From Lepidonotus clava (Eukaryota; Annelida; Polychaeta; Phyllodocida; Polynoidae), in assembly GCA_936440205.1 (NCBI GenBank), contig OW387147.1, forward strand, positions 248,001 to 312,000: a DNA stretch of 64,000 nt, read 5' to 3'. The position numbers and the translations under genes are program-made. Below are positions 11,197 through 22,559 of the stretch, piece after piece. Numbering within the stretch: the first letter of the stretch is position 1; every line of letters starts with the position of its first letter. The notes beneath the pieces are model-generated. The model was not told the DNA's origin. It worked only from the letters and a program-made list of their open reading frames with translations, and did no database searches.

Positions 11197-12039
11197 TTAT
11201 ATCATACATAAATCTAAAGCTTTTTTTTCTGTTTGGACAAGCTTGGGGGAGGGGAGCAAATATTTACTACAGAGAAACGTGCATAATAAAATCATAATAA
11301 TCAGAGTAATATATGTATATTGGGTCATCAACTCCGCGATACAGCACCAGTTAATGCACAATACAAAATCGGTAACTAACTCAGATTTGAAGGAATAACA
11401 ATAAAAAATTCCAATAAGATTCATACTGGTTATAATATGTAAGTTATTCCTTAATCCATATAGATAAAATCCATCTAGGGATAGGATGCATATATGGGCT
11501 GCAGCACACAATAGGTACTGGACTTATACCAATTTGATTGTTAACAATCACACCAATACTAAGTTTTTGGCTAAAAGCGGTCGCGTTAGACAACATTCCC
11601 ATACAGCAAGCATATTACAAAGACCGGAGTAAGCCGTAGCATCCCTTTGGATACAGTTTGCCAGATTGACTGTGAGAGGTAGGCGCATTAATGGAATTAA
11701 CACGTTGAAGCTGGAAAGGGGGGATTGTTTTGTTAAAGCCCCACCTACTGCAATGCAATAGTGTGAAACTATACTTTGTGCGGTGTTAATAATACTATTA
11801 CTGAAGGAGGGCTTGTAACATGAACGCACATCAAGGACTAAATTGGTGCAGTAAAACTTACGCCCGTTTACAAAGTTTAGGATAGTCATTTTAACCGGGC
11901 ATGGAATATAATGATACTGTGCTGTTTCAGGGTTAATGGTGGAGTAAGTCATACACTTATCGACACGGCATATAGCAAATTGATTCAAACAGGGCCAAGT
12001 CTGCTTAGTGTATGAGATCAAAATCTTCCCGTGTAGCAC
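11197..12039 (-). pseudogene. Cysteine-rich segment with hydrophobic stretch, inner end of left unit
   Basis: Two minus-strand frames cover this block. The first (12039-11548) encodes WPCLNQFAICRVDKCMTYST and YIPCPVKMTI, with about ten cysteines. The second (11511-11197) encodes INWCCIAELMTQYTYITLI running into a hydrophobic segment and a basic tail. The right copy (35103-35990) keeps both parts. Cys-rich ectodomain, membrane span and short basic tail is the plan of a type I membrane glycoprotein, but the parts are not in one frame here. Low-confidence gene call; it could be conserved non-coding element sequence. Confidence 0.35.
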
Positions 12040-12069
12040 AAATAGGTGTCAATATTATGAATAAAAACT

Positions 12070-12900
12070 TGCACATCTCCAATAAACAAGCAGTCGGTCG
12101 TCTATTGAGTTACATGAAACAAATCAAAGGTCTTACCAAACCTTAAACTACAATAGGACACAAACATATGATTCTTGAACAAGAAGGTGGATTTCTTGAT
12201 ACTCCATTGGGATTAGCTGTTCCACTCATATCCAGTCTTATTGGGGGACTTACAAGACATCATTAGGTGAAAAATGACAAGCTACAAACCGATGCTGCTC
12301 GTTCATCTAGATGTGTTGCAAAGTTCTAACAAAATGGAAATGGAGAGTTCAAATGTTTCTGGTAATGTTGATTCTCTGCCTAATGCCGAACAAAGTGACA
12401 AGGATTCCTTTTTCGAAAAGTCAATGGTAAAAGAAAAACTTAAACCTACAGCTTCTATCCTGGAGGTGTTAGCTCATTTACAAAAAGAAATGGACTGTGT
12501 ATTGAACTATACAACGATGAGCAGAGAAGAGAAACTAGCCACATATAATGATCTCATGACTAGGTCCTCTATTCTTTCCTCTAAAGCTAAAAGTATGTTG
12601 TTTTCAACATTACACCTTTCACCTTCTCCTTCTCCTTCTCCTCCACCTTCTCTCCACTATTATAAAACCTAAAAGTGCTTCTACAAAACTGAGAGGATTA
12701 CTTATGCCGAAGGTACTATCTCACAAAATGGAAAAAGCACTAGAAAAAGTTCCGAGTTCTTATCATAACTCTGTGCGTAATCTCTACAAGACCTTAGCTA
12801 AAACACCAAAGCAATTTATAAAAGATGGATGACCTATTTTAGGAGACACTCATATAGATGAAGCTCATTTGGTCAACCTTTTTTCGAGTGCAGTGCGACC
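12070..12900 (+). pseudogene. Small Polinton structural genes
   Basis: Two small fossil genes. The first (about 12070-12260) encodes INKQAVGRLLSYMKQIKGLT and EQEGGFLDTPLGLA followed by a hydrophobic stretch, like the short membrane-active or minor proteins near the integrase in other Polintons. The second (12274 to about 12900) encodes a helical, charged protein with a Ser-Pro run. Assignment of exact roles is inference from position and general character. Confidence 0.5.
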
Positions 12901-12905
12901 GATTA

Positions 12906-13311
12906 GGGGTGACGTCAAAATTCAGGGGCTGTGAACTTTGGATGCTGCGGCAGGCTGGGGCAGATTGTTAGTTATAAGCCCTATGTGCCATGACTGGCTG
13001 CAGCATTCTAAAACTCATTGCATTCTCATAAGGGGTGCCAGACATGGAATTCTATCAGTGTTTTATTTAGGAAAAAGATAGAATGGTGCTTTTCCTTTAT
13101 GTTTGTATATATTACATACCTTAATCACCTCATTAGGCTAATTAATTAATTAGTTAATGAGGTCATTTAGGGTCATTAAGATAGGGTCCCAACCCCTTTC
13201 CTACCAGGCTGCGGCAGGCTGCAACCTTAAATGGCCCTGGGTGGAGGCATGTTGGTGTAATGTCACTGACCAGTGGCTGCGGCAGGCTATGGAGAATTTT
13301 GACGTCTCCCC
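12906..13311. mobile_element. PIF/Harbinger-like MITE inside the Polinton
   Basis: The ends are GGGGTGACGTCAAAATTC (12906 on) and the complement GAATTTTGACGTCTCCCC (to 13311). TTA directly flanks both sides (12903-12905 and 13312-13314), the 3-bp target duplication of PIF/Harbinger elements. About 406 bp and non-coding, with several GCGGCAGGCTG repeats inside. It inserted after the Polinton and before the integrase part. Confidence 0.75.
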
Positions 13312-13429
13312 TTACTAAGAAGCGGGCCAACTTACCGGGGCAGAAACAATTCGTCAAGATTGTGAAGAAACTAAATCCAAAAAATATATAAGGAACTATA
13401 ACATGAAGGTTTCTGACAGTGAAAAGGAG

Positions 13430-14507
13430 CTAGGCAGAAAGAGAAGACTCCTCAACAGGAATGTCAGGTAGAAGTCACAAACATCGACACTTTACACTGT
13501 TTGTAAAATGGTCTACAAGGCTCTGAAGAAAGAAGTAATTAAACACTTAACTGATCCTAAACAGCCAGCAAGCTTCACAAGTGCATCCAAAATAAAGAAA
13601 CACTATTTCAAAAAGACTGACATCAAGCATATTTAAGATGCACTTGAATCTGTGGATGCTTATACTAAGCACAAACCTTTCAAGAGACCCATTTCCTAGG
13701 CATAAAACACAGACTTTTGGAATAGATAAACAATGGCAAATGGACCTGATAGATATGCAACAATTAAAAAGTATAATAAAGGCAATTTATATATAATGGT
13801 TGCCATAGATGTGATCTCTAGATTAGGATTTGTGCAAGCTATAAAGAGTAAAAAAGCCAAAGATGTTACGGAAGCTTTCACAGTTATGACAGTTTAAAGG
13901 TGTCCTAAATACCTCCAAACCGATAAAGGTAAAGAGTTCCTGAACAAAGCTTTTCAGGATTACTTGAAAATGAGAGGTGTATCTTTTTTCACTGGTGAAA
14001 ATAATGACATAAAATGCTCTATAGCAGAAAGGTTCAATGGCACCTTACAACAGAAAATGTGGTGGTTACTCGGTAGACGTAAATAAAGATAATGCCGACT
14101 GATTGTTTTATCATTTGTATGAAAGAGTGAGAGATAAAGATTTGAAGAAGAAGAAGAAAAGGAAACCGTAAATGAAAACTGGAGATAGAGCACAAATTCT
14201 GAGGAAAAAAAAAGAAAACCTTTAATCGTGGATATGAACCCAATTGGAGCGAAGAAATATTCACTGTAAAGAAACCCAACTATAGTAAAGGATATAGAAT
14301 CGAATATGCCCTTCAAGAAGAAATAAAGGGGTGGTTCTATCCTCAAGATGTTCAGAAGGTGAAAGGCTCCAAGGAAGCAGTACACAGTGGAGAGCATCCT
14401 TAAATATAGAGGAAAAGGTACTAAAAGAGAAGCACTCATTAAGTGGAAAGGGTACATAGACAAATTCAACAGTTGGGAACCAGTCAAGAACATACAAAAA
14501 TGGATGT
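13430..14507 (+). pseudogene. Polinton integrase with chromodomain (fossil)
   Basis: Retroviral-superfamily integrase, used by Polintons to insert in chromosomes. An N-terminal helical part (SASKIKKHYFKK, DAYTKHKPFKRP) precedes the catalytic core with YIMVAIDVISRLGFV, LQTDKGKEFLN and AERFNGTLQQKMWW. These carry the expected Asp, Asp and Glu positions of the DDE core. A chromodomain (REALIKWKGYIDKFNSWEPV) ends it, as is common in Polinton and chromovirus integrases. The order fits the family. It is broken. Confidence 0.85.
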
Positions 14508-14509
14508 AA

Positions 14510-15900
14510 CCTGCACTTTACCTAGTAATGCCTCTACATAGACTTTTCCAGACAAGACTCTGAGGACTTACATAGTTCTTTTACAAAAATATATGGTACT
14601 ACCAGCTGACACAGACTGTGCATTGTCTGAAATAACACTTCCAGTAAAATGGTACAACGTGTGGAAATCAACTTTCTACCTTCTCAGTGCAGAAGCACCA
14701 AAAGAAAAGAGGAAACAAAACACCACAGCAACTAACGCCAGAGCTTCTCGTGGTTCCCCTGAAGATCCTTCTTCTCATGGTAATTCCACAACTACACCTG
14801 CAACTGCAGCTGCTTCAATTGCATCACCTGCCCCATCACACCCTGACGACTCTTCTACACGTTTATTCTCAGCTGCAAGGTCAGCTGTAAGGGTAGCTAC
14901 TGCAATTTCTTTAGCTACTACTTCAAACTTTCCTCCTACCACAAGTTCTCACACTTCCAACAGACCTACTCCTCATAAGCAACCTAGAGAATGAATTACC
15001 CCATTACAAGCACCTCAGACAAGGCAGGTTGAAGCTATTACTCGACTAAAGCGAGAAATAGAGAGCAGTAGGAAAAAACGTGACGGGGAGCCGTACCTAA
15101 CAGGAATGTTTGATACCAATTTGGTGACCCACATGCATGAAACAGCACCAAAGAGAAAGCTAGAAGTTGGTATGGAGGGATTGAAAGAGAAAAAGAAGAC
15201 AATAACGATGACGATGAACCAGAGCCCTCAGAAGTGTTCGAAGAAGCTGATGATGCTCAACCAAAAAAGCTTCCTCCCACATTGAATTACATTGATTTAA
15301 TAGCAAAGTAGCACTTTCCAGGAAAACACTCTTACGCTCGTATCTCAATGGAAAGTGGGCGAGTGGAAACCAACAAAGATCTCATCAAACTCCTGAATGA
15401 AATTATGAGGAAAAATATTCCAAAAGTCATCCAGAACTTGAAAGCTGAAAGGCGAAAAAAAATAATGGAAATAGTCGAGATGAAGTTTTCTCTTATAACG
15501 AATTCACAATGAAAACGCTTATTGCGCTACCTACCAACTCCATGCTTGTCATACCAGAAAACCTTTCTTATCAACTTGGTTTTGAAGGAAAAGTAAACAT
15601 GGGTAGATTCACGAGAGCAAAACAAATAACAGATATCAACTTCAGAAACCGTACAGTCTATGTGTACTCTGACATTATTCACAACAGTGTGGTATGAGAT
15701 ACTGAAGCACCACTTCTTCAATGTATGGCAGTTTACAACTACTCTGCCAAAAGAATGGACACAATAAACTTTCCCAATTTGATTTCCAGTCCTCTGCGAA
15801 TAACACATTTCAAAGAGATCTAAGTGTACTTAAGAGACAGTGTAGGAGAACCTATACCATTTGAGCACGGGGAGGTGTTGGTAGTACTCACCTTTAGGGC
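14510..15900 (+). pseudogene. Polinton minor capsid (penton-like) protein (fossil)
   Basis: It opens with a match to the Polinton VTLPSNASM start and LSEITLPVKWYNV, passes through a Ser/Thr/Pro-rich stretch, and ends with ALPTNSMLVIPENLSYQLGF, TVYVYSDIIHNSV and EPIPFEHGEVLVVLTFRAL. The closing PFE-G-VLV-L-F pattern is typical of the minor jelly-roll capsid protein of Polintons. It sits after the integrase and before the pVI-like and major capsid genes, in the usual neighbourhood. Broken in several places. Confidence 0.7.
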
Positions 15901-15950
15901 TCTCACGCACCCCTATAGTACATTAGTGTAACAGACTAAACCGTGTGAAA

Positions 15951-16390
15951 ATGGTAAGTTACTATATAAACACCTCACCCTTGTACACAGCGCCAAGAGG
16001 TGAATACAGACAATATTATAAGCGCTTGCAGTTTGGAGGTGGACAATTACCTACTTTCGGTGGAGCTAAAAGACAACGTGGCCATGGGATATTCAGAAGT
16101 ATAAACAGATCAGCCCTTCCCATGACAAAGAAGATTCATCAGCATTTAAAGCAGCATTCCCCATCATCGTGAGAACAGGAAAAGGAGTTTCTGACAATGT
16201 CGTGGCAGGAAATATCATTGAGAAGAGCATCGTAATTCAGTCTAAGAGGGCAGCAAGTGAGTTAATGGACACAGCCTTCAGTGCAGCAAGAAGGTACTTA
16301 AACACTGACGACGATGGTGGACCTCCTGCCAAACAAGGGAGAGTAACTCGAAGGTACAATACATGCCAACGGGAAGAAGAGTGTAGGTAG
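15951..16390 (+). pseudogene. pVI-like minor structural protein of Polinton (fossil)
   Basis: A basic, Gly/Arg-rich start (RLQFGGGQLPTFGGAKRQRG) is followed by a helical part with KGVSDNVVAGNIIEKS and a Lys/Arg-rich end. Position between minor and major capsid genes and composition resemble the adenovirus pVI-like proteins of Polintons. Assignment is by context and composition, not by a search. Confidence 0.5.
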
Positions 16391-16422
16391 ACGTAAGTGT
16401 ACCCTTTTCTAAGGCTATCATC

Positions 16423-17700
16423 ATGAGTCTCATTCATCTCCATGCTTCAACTTGTGCGAATTTGATTTACACGCACTATCTATATTACAGAAAGATATTC
16501 TCCGAAGTCAATTCGCGAAAAAAAACAACAAACAATGCTCTCACTGACACCACAACGTGTTTTGACTTCACCTTTAATCCAAGCAATCTGTACACAGACC
16601 TCAGAAAAGCTGAACTCTACCTAGAGTATGTAGTCCAAGCAAACAAAGAAGCCTTAACTGTACAGCACGATGCAGCCCCAGTTAACGACTTAATTCATTT
16701 GCTTTTCAGCAGCGTGCAGCTTCTCATTAATGGTAAGAAGGTCACTTTTAACAATGAAGAGTACTCCTACAAGTCTTATCTCATCGACCTCTTGACGATG
16801 GAGGAGGGTGTCAGAAAGTCTCGCCTCCAAGGTTGCCAGAACTGGTTCATGGACACCCCGGTATAACTGGTATAAGGGCACAGCTGAAAAAATGGACACC
16901 AGGGGTGCAGCTAATGCAGGTTGGAACTCATGACGAACAGGCCATATCGGAGGAAGTGTGAAGTCTGTGATGGCAAGACCACACCTGGATTTGTTTACTC
17001 AGTGTAAACTGCTACCCTCTCACTGTGAGATCAAACTTGTGTTTGAACATCAGGCTGCAAGCTTTAAATGCAGATGGCTGCTAATGAGACCTACAGATTC
17101 GTGATCAGGAAGGCTGAAATGACCCTGCGCCAAGTTCACATCAGGGACAAGGTGGTGGAGGTACACAATAAAAGTGTACACAACCCCAAGATGGGACCAT
17201 TCAACTACCCGATCACCAGGAGTAAGGTCACAAAGCACACCCTCACACAAGACTCATCAGAGTACTGTCGTCCGTGCCTGACACAAAAGCAGATCTCCAC
17301 AGGGGTGATTCTGGGCTTCGTCAAAGAATCGGCCAGCTCATGGACCAAGACCGAGAATTCGTTCAACTTCAAGCACTACGAGGTAACAGAAGTAGCCTTG
17401 CAGTTCGATGACCAGAAGTTCCACGTGAAGACAGACTTTGTGAACGGAAATGTAGCAGAGCTTACAGTCAACTCTTCAGGGAGACGAGGCTCTTGGCCTC
17501 TGTTCACAACTGCAGGATTCAGTTACATGAGTTTAAGAATGGTTACACACTCTTTGCTTTCGACCTGACTCCCGATCGAACCCCAGAGGACACCTGCATC
17601 AACCTGCTGTGACAGGGGAAGCTTTCGGTTTCCCTAAAGTTTGCTGAAGCGCTGGGCGATGTGGTTTTAGTAACTATGCTGAGCACTTACTACAACTTGA
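16423..17700 (+). pseudogene. Polinton major capsid protein (fossil)
   Basis: Double jelly-roll major capsid protein, which forms the icosahedral shell in the virus-like form of these elements. Supporting motifs are APVNDLIHLLFSSVQLLING, YSYKSYLIDLLT, HLDLFTQCKLLPSHCEIKLV, FNFKHYEVTEVALQFD and LFAFDLTPD, in the order seen across the Polinton family. Total span of about 1.25 kb approaches the usual gene length. Broken. Confidence 0.8.
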
Positions 17701-17734
17701 TCCAGCTTACAGCCAACTGATTGCCGGTCACTGA

Positions 17735-18200
17735 CTACGTCATGGTGTAGAGAATGGTTCTCAAAACCTCACAACTGAAATTCTTAGTAACCATCCCAAC
17801 ACAAATAGATATTTCCTTGGAACTTTTCCCTCTGATAGAATACCCAGAAAACCTCGACCATTTACTTGTTTCTTTAGCAACACAGATCCTCACAACAAAC
17901 CAGGTGAACATTGGGTAGCATTTTGGGTATCACCACAAGGTAAAACTTACTATTTTTACTCATTTGGGTTACCGCCAATAGCTATAAAGCCCCTCTCATT
18001 CTGTTAACGTTTGTCATACGGTATCTGGGACTATAACAGACAACAACTACAAACACTCACAAGCACCACCTGTGGAGCGTGCTGTGTTAGATTTCTCATA
18101 GAAACATGTCGGACTCTCAGCCCCTACGTCGCACTGTCAGCACTAGGTACTACAGCCCTAACAAACCTAATGGACAAGACAGTGATTACTTACATGAACT
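17735..18200 (+). pseudogene. Adenovirus-type cysteine protease of Polinton (fossil)
   Basis: Ulp1/adenain-fold maturation protease. Visible motifs are LFPSDRIP, NTDPHNKPGEHWVAFW (catalytic His in HWVAF), YFYSFGLPP and a TTCGACCVRFL segment with the catalytic Cys. Size near 150 residues fits the family. It lies directly after the major capsid gene, overlapping the next frame. Broken. Confidence 0.75.
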
Positions 18201-18522
18201 TAAACCGGTGGAAATGTTGAAGAAGGAAACACCTGATCTGGAAACGCTAGAAATGTGGTTATCTACAGATACAGATGAAAAAGAAGGAGAGACATCAGAG
18301 GAAGACGAAGTACTGGATATGCCTAAGAGACATCCCATATCACTAGGACACATGCAACGTGATCTGGAGAACACCATCGACTGTGTGGAGGCTCTGTCTG
18401 CCAATGTCGACCGAGCCTTCGTGGTTACCAACTTGCAAAGTAAGCTGGAAGAACTCACAGAACGTTCAGCCCAATCTAGAGGTTGTGGTTTCTCGTGCTC
18501 CAACAACTCCTTTACCATTTAA
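18106..18522 (+). CDS. Uncharacterised acidic helical protein at the Polinton 3' end
   Basis: Open frame of 138 residues overlapping the protease end. Acidic middle (TDTDEKEGETSEEDEV), then a helical region with leucine-rich spacing (LENTIDCVEALSANVDRAF, LQSKLEELTERS). It resembles the small coiled-coil proteins that accompany capsid genes in Polintons only in general character. No family recognised. AT-rich non-coding DNA with poly-A/T runs follows to about 18.8 kb. Confidence 0.4.
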   Translation: MSDSQPLRRTVSTRYYSPNKPNGQDSDYLHELKPVEMLKKETPDLETLEMWLSTDTDEKEGETSEEDEVLDMPKRHPISLGHMQRDLENTIDCVEALSANVDRAFVVTNLQSKLEELTERSAQSRGCGFSCSNNSFTI

Positions 18523-19159
18523 GAATAAATGGCTGACCAAAGACAACTATCTATATACATAAAAAACTGAAGAACTTTTGCTATATGGGTAATGTATGAA
18601 AAACCAAAAAAGTAGAAAAATATAGAAAAATCTGAAAAAAACGCAAATATTTATGACTTTTTAAATCTAAAACAAGTGCCTTGTATATATTAATATATAA
18701 TCTGCTTATTCATTTAAATTAAAAATAAATAAAAAGAAAATGTTGTTTCTTTTGTTTTCTCTATTACCTATTATAAGCCGGTAGTAACCAGTCGCCATGA
18801 CAGTCATTCAGACTGCAGGGTCAGAGGTCAATCTTGTGAAAATGAATTTTAAAGGAAATTTGTAACTTGGTCAACGAATTGAATTCTAAAAAGCGTTCTA
18901 GGATTATGATGAGCAAGTTTGAGGAGTTTTTGGCAGAAGAGTTAACATATATTAACTGTGAAGCTGATCCTCTTGCGATTGAAATATATTGTGTCAGACC
19001 CGGCAAGCGACAAGTTGTTTTCTCAGCAACTAGAGATTTTATACAGATATTTGATGTTTTTTTGATAGTAAATGCACTTGTATTCATTATATAGGTTCAG
19101 AGCTTTCACAACTAAAGCCTTGCTGTGTGGCAGCTTCCTGTATAATTCTTAAAGATTGT

Positions 19160-19736
19160 CTTTGTGTCTATGACATATATGTTTTATTTGGAACTTTTTA
19201 TGGTTTTCTGATTTTTGACAGTCAGGACCTTGATTCTTATTGTTGTAAGAATTACAAAAGCATTTTAGACAACAATGCTAAACATCAAATGGATATTCTT
19301 TTATCAAAAGAACTTGAAGAACAAAAGATAATTTAATCCTTTGTTGTTCCACATTGCTTTCATTCTTCAGGCGCTATTGCTGAAACCAGATGGAAAAATA
19401 AGACCAATAACTGACTGTCGCCAACCATTAGGAATCAGTATCAATAACTAAATGTTTGAAATTTGTCAAAAATTCTCATACAATTATATGGTCATAGAGT
19501 TAGTTAAACCTGGTGATTATTTTTCAGTTTTTGATATATCCAGGATTATCATTCTGTTAACAGTTTTTACGATCATGTATTTTTTCAAGGGAATAATTGT
19601 AACTTGTTTGGTGAAGAAGCTTAAGAACCCTTTTTGGATTGTTGTTTGCCGTTTGGATTGAAATGTGCTCCCTTTATTTTTATCCAGATTGGGAATTTTA
19701 TTGCTAGAAATATTAACCACAGTTCTCCTTTTCCTG
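19160..19736 (+). pseudogene. DIRS-like reverse transcriptase, N-terminal part (fossil)
   Basis: Contains FDSQDLDSYCCKNYKSIL, LLSKELEEQKII, KPDGKIRPITDCRQPLGISI, MVIELVKPGDYFSVFDIS and, near the end, IGNFIARNINHSSPFPVIN. These match the fingers and palm order of DIRS-type RT. The remainder resumes after the LINE. Confidence 0.7.
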
Positions 19737-19737
19737 T

Positions 19738-20900
19738 AATTAATGTTAGATAAAATTTACAAGGCAATAGATAACAGTAGAGTGACTCAGTCAATATTTA
19801 TCGATTTCTCCAAAGCATTCGACACAATCAATTATTAAATATTAATGCAAAAACTAGAATTCTATAATCTACATGGAGATGCAATTAGTTTAATAAACAA
19901 TTATCTTACTAATAGAAAACAAAAGGTCTTTGTTAATAATACCTTCTCAGATCAATTACCAATTACCTGTGGAGTTCCACAGGGCTCGGTCCTGGGCCCA
20001 TTGCTTTTTCTAATATACATTAATGATCTAAACTGGATAATAATGACATAGATGTTTTTCAGTATGCCGACAATACAGTATTGTTATATTCATCTTATGG
20101 CCAAAAGGATATTATATCTATGTTGCAAATAAGTGTTGATGTTTTGTATGATTGGTGTGTAATGAATAAGTTAACAATTAATATCAAGAAGACAAAAGTG
20201 ATGTATTTTGGAAGCCATAATCAGATTACATTACTTGACCCCAACTTACGAGTTCAGATGAATAACATTAATCTTGATGTAGTGGATACATATAAATATT
20301 TGGGAATCACTTTAGATCAGAAACTGAATTTTAAGCAACATATTGATAATACTTTCAAAATATTAAGGCACAAAATTTATTTATTGAAAAAATTACGACT
20401 AACAAGCGATGCAGCAGTTACGCTGTATAAGACCAATATCCTACCGTATCTTGATTATGGGGATATTTTTTATTGAGTAGCTTCTGAAAGTACTCTTAAC
20501 AGGCTTCAGGAGAAACAAAATCAAGCTTTGAAAATTTGTTATGGTGTAATTGGTAATGTTGATTTCGATCAATTACATATTAGAGCTAACTTGGCCTTTT
20601 TAAATAAGAGAAGGGAGAGTCATCTGCTTAATTTTATGTTTAACAATTCAAACATTAAATTTTATATTCTGGAGTGATGCTTTGGAACAGTCAGCAAAAT
20701 GATTTAAAAGACATAGATGACTATAGTAAATTTAAATTGACCACAAAAAGATTGTCAAAACTTTTATAAAGAATGTTAGAAAGCACGAGTCTTTGCATCT
20801 CATTATCTCATAAATTGTATTCGGTGTACTCATTATCATGATTACTATCATTGTTATCATTCCCCATGACATTTTAAGTTGAACAATTATATGTTAACCA
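19738..20900 (+). mobile_element. LINE (APE-type) reverse transcriptase fragment, 5'-truncated
   Basis: It starts inside RT with LDKIYKAIDNSRVTQSIFID and FSKAFDTIN, continues with CGVPQGSVLGPLLFLIYIND, then FQYADNTVLLYSS where the usual YADD box reads YADN, then INIKKTKVMYFG and KYLGITLDQKLNFKQHI and a C-terminal region to about 20.76 kb. Two early stops and the changed second Asp of the YADD box make it dead. 5' truncation is normal for LINE copies. It sits within the DIRS-like RT, so it inserted later. A G-run (about 20968-20980) marks its likely 3' edge. Jockey/CR1-like group by general similarity. Confidence 0.85.
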
Positions 20901-20984
20901 TTGCTGGGCTGATCGGAAGACCGGATCCAACTTGGGAACCAATAAATCGGCCCAGGGTAAAATTTCGGGGGGGGGGGGGAGAAA

Positions 20985-22430
20985 TTATATCGATGGTTTT
21001 ATTTTTGTAGCACGTTCTCATCCAGATTGTTAGACTGCTATGGAACATGTTATTTTCACATTTTCTAGGTTAGGATTAAATTTTTGTCTCAAATTGTCGA
21101 AATCAAGTTCCCCTTCAACGTATGTTTAATATCTGAGGATTATCATTGATAGTACTGACATGACCCTTCATTTACATAGTGATAAGTTGGTAAATCCATG
21201 CTGGGCTAGATTTCTTTAGGGACAAAATATCATCTACAAAATTGCATGACAACGACTAGCTGGTATACTTTCCCATCATTCTACCATTGTAAAAGGTGGC
21301 AGAACATTTAGTAGGAGAGTTATCAATTTAGTTGCCTCCATAAAGGAAAGTAATCACAAGGCTAGATTGACTGCCAAATTTAAATCTGATCTCAGATGGG
21401 GGTTGTCCTTTGCCAACATTTTTAATGTTGTTGAAAAAGTCATTAAATTGTCGTCCGTCAATGTTGTTCTATTTACAGATGCCTCAGGCATTGGTTTTGG
21501 TGGATACAGTACTAACTTTAATGATTATTTTGGGGAACTTGGGACCCATTGTTGTTCCCTAACATTTGCGCTCACAAAGTTAGAGGGCCAACTTTTGATG
21601 AAATTTCTGGTTTTATTAGTTCCAAAGAATTCTGGCCCTTACTTTGTGCAGCCCATATTTCGGGACCTTCATTTAAAGGTCAACATGTTCTTTTTTACAC
21701 AGACAACTCAGCTGTTCAAATAATGTTGTCAATAGGCCTTAGCAAAAAATGAACTACAATGGATATGTTAAGAGAATTTTTCTGGTTGTCATTTGTATTT
21801 TGTGGTATCCAATGACCATGTTCCAGGTATTTGTAATACCAAAGTGTCAACTCGATTGAGTTTTGTATGGATTCCAATTAACTTGAGTTCCATTTGGCTG
21901 TTACATAAAATGCAAGGATAAAAATATGTTGATCCAAAAAAATTGTTGATTACTCAAACATTAAAAGGAGCAAAACGTTTCATTGTATGCAATTTAACCC
22001 AGGCAGTTCCTTTAACCCCTCCAAATTTAAGGGGTATTTTTTTCCCTTTTGGACCTTTCTAAATCATTTGATTTGTGTTTTTGGTGTGCTGTAATTACAA
22101 CTTTCAGAGGCCTTTTAAGAAAAGCACATGTAACATTGTCAGCCCAGACCCTAAAATGTTCGGACATTAAGTTTTTTATTGGGGTATTTTGCTGACAATT
22201 ACTAAATCCAAAAACCATTCGGTTTAAGGAATGCCTCTTTCCTGTTGTTCATGTCTCAGGTAATGATTGTGCTTTTTCATACATAAAAGGGAACATTGGT
22301 GTTCCTCTAATATATTCTTAATTTTCAGCAAAATTGAGGACTTGTTGTTCTTTGTATTCCATTCTGGATGATACTTCTCACAGTCTATAAATTAAGGGGT
22401 GATTGAAGGAGTCTGCCAGTTCTTTTGTAT
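20985..22430 (+). pseudogene. DIRS-like RT end, RNase H and tyrosine recombinase (fossil)
   Basis: After the LINE the sequence resumes with IDGFIFVARSHPDCL. RNase H follows (VNVVLFTDASGIGFGGYST about 21.46-21.52 kb; VLFYTDNSAVQIMLSIGLSK about 21.69-21.75 kb), then a tyrosine-recombinase-like region (TLKGAKRFIVCNLTQAVPLT, GLLRK, KTIRFKECLFPVV, about 21.95-22.25 kb). Active-site completeness cannot be judged. Broken. Confidence 0.7.
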
Positions 22431-22559
22431 CTAACAGAATCACTAGATTCTAACATTGCCAGATACAAAAAGGTTTCAGATGTCCTAAAGTTCTATTAAA
22501 AAAGAAATAGAACAACAAAATGTAAAGGATAACAAAGTTGCATTTAGCTCTTGGAGGTT

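Larger units (their letters stand above)
1030..12045 (-). mobile_element. Left copy of a large CACTA/EnSpm-type unit
   Basis: This block is colinear, in inverted orientation, with 35.08-49.68 kb. Matching pieces in order are transposase (1.05-4.36 against 48.2-49.7), membrane protein (4.56-5.37 against 47.46-46.65), accessory exons (7.23-8.23 against 46.17-45.21), a 1.3 kb segment (9.18-10.45 against 39.72-38.40) and a cysteine-rich segment (11.2-12.04 against 35.99-35.10). Both inner ends stop at CACGGG read into the element, next to TA. The transposase core assigns it to the CACTA/EnSpm DNA transposons. At least 11 kb with five gene-like segments is large for this superfamily. The copy is not intact: several genes are interrupted and the outer end is not seen. 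Confidence 0.75.
12060..18560 (+). mobile_element. Polinton/Maverick fossil
   Basis: A run of plus-strand genes in Polinton style: small structural genes, retroviral-type integrase with chromodomain, minor capsid, pVI-like protein, major capsid and adenovirus-type protease. No protein-primed DNA polymerase B or packaging ATPase was recognised, and no terminal inverted repeats were found. It begins within about 15 bases of the inner end of the left CACTA unit, so that insertion may have cut it. It is broken, with well over ten breaks, and carries a Harbinger-like MITE. Given the density of damage it is an old copy. Confidence 0.85.
18860..22430 (+). mobile_element. DIRS-order (Ngaro-like) retroelement fossil, split by a LINE
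   Basis: Plus-strand fragments appear in DIRS order: reverse transcriptase, RNase H and a tyrosine recombinase. The RT phrase KPDGKIRPITDCRQPLGISI and the recombinase block GLLRK, KTIRFKECLFPVVHVSGND are typical of Ngaro/DIRS elements rather than of LTR elements. An APE-type LINE interrupts the RT at about 19.74-20.98 kb. Highly broken and old; termini not identified. Confidence 0.75.

Noticed and set aside
11223-11511. Hydrophobic frame as an independent small membrane protein
   Set aside because: No clear start or Kozak context; treated as part of the conserved Cys-rich block.
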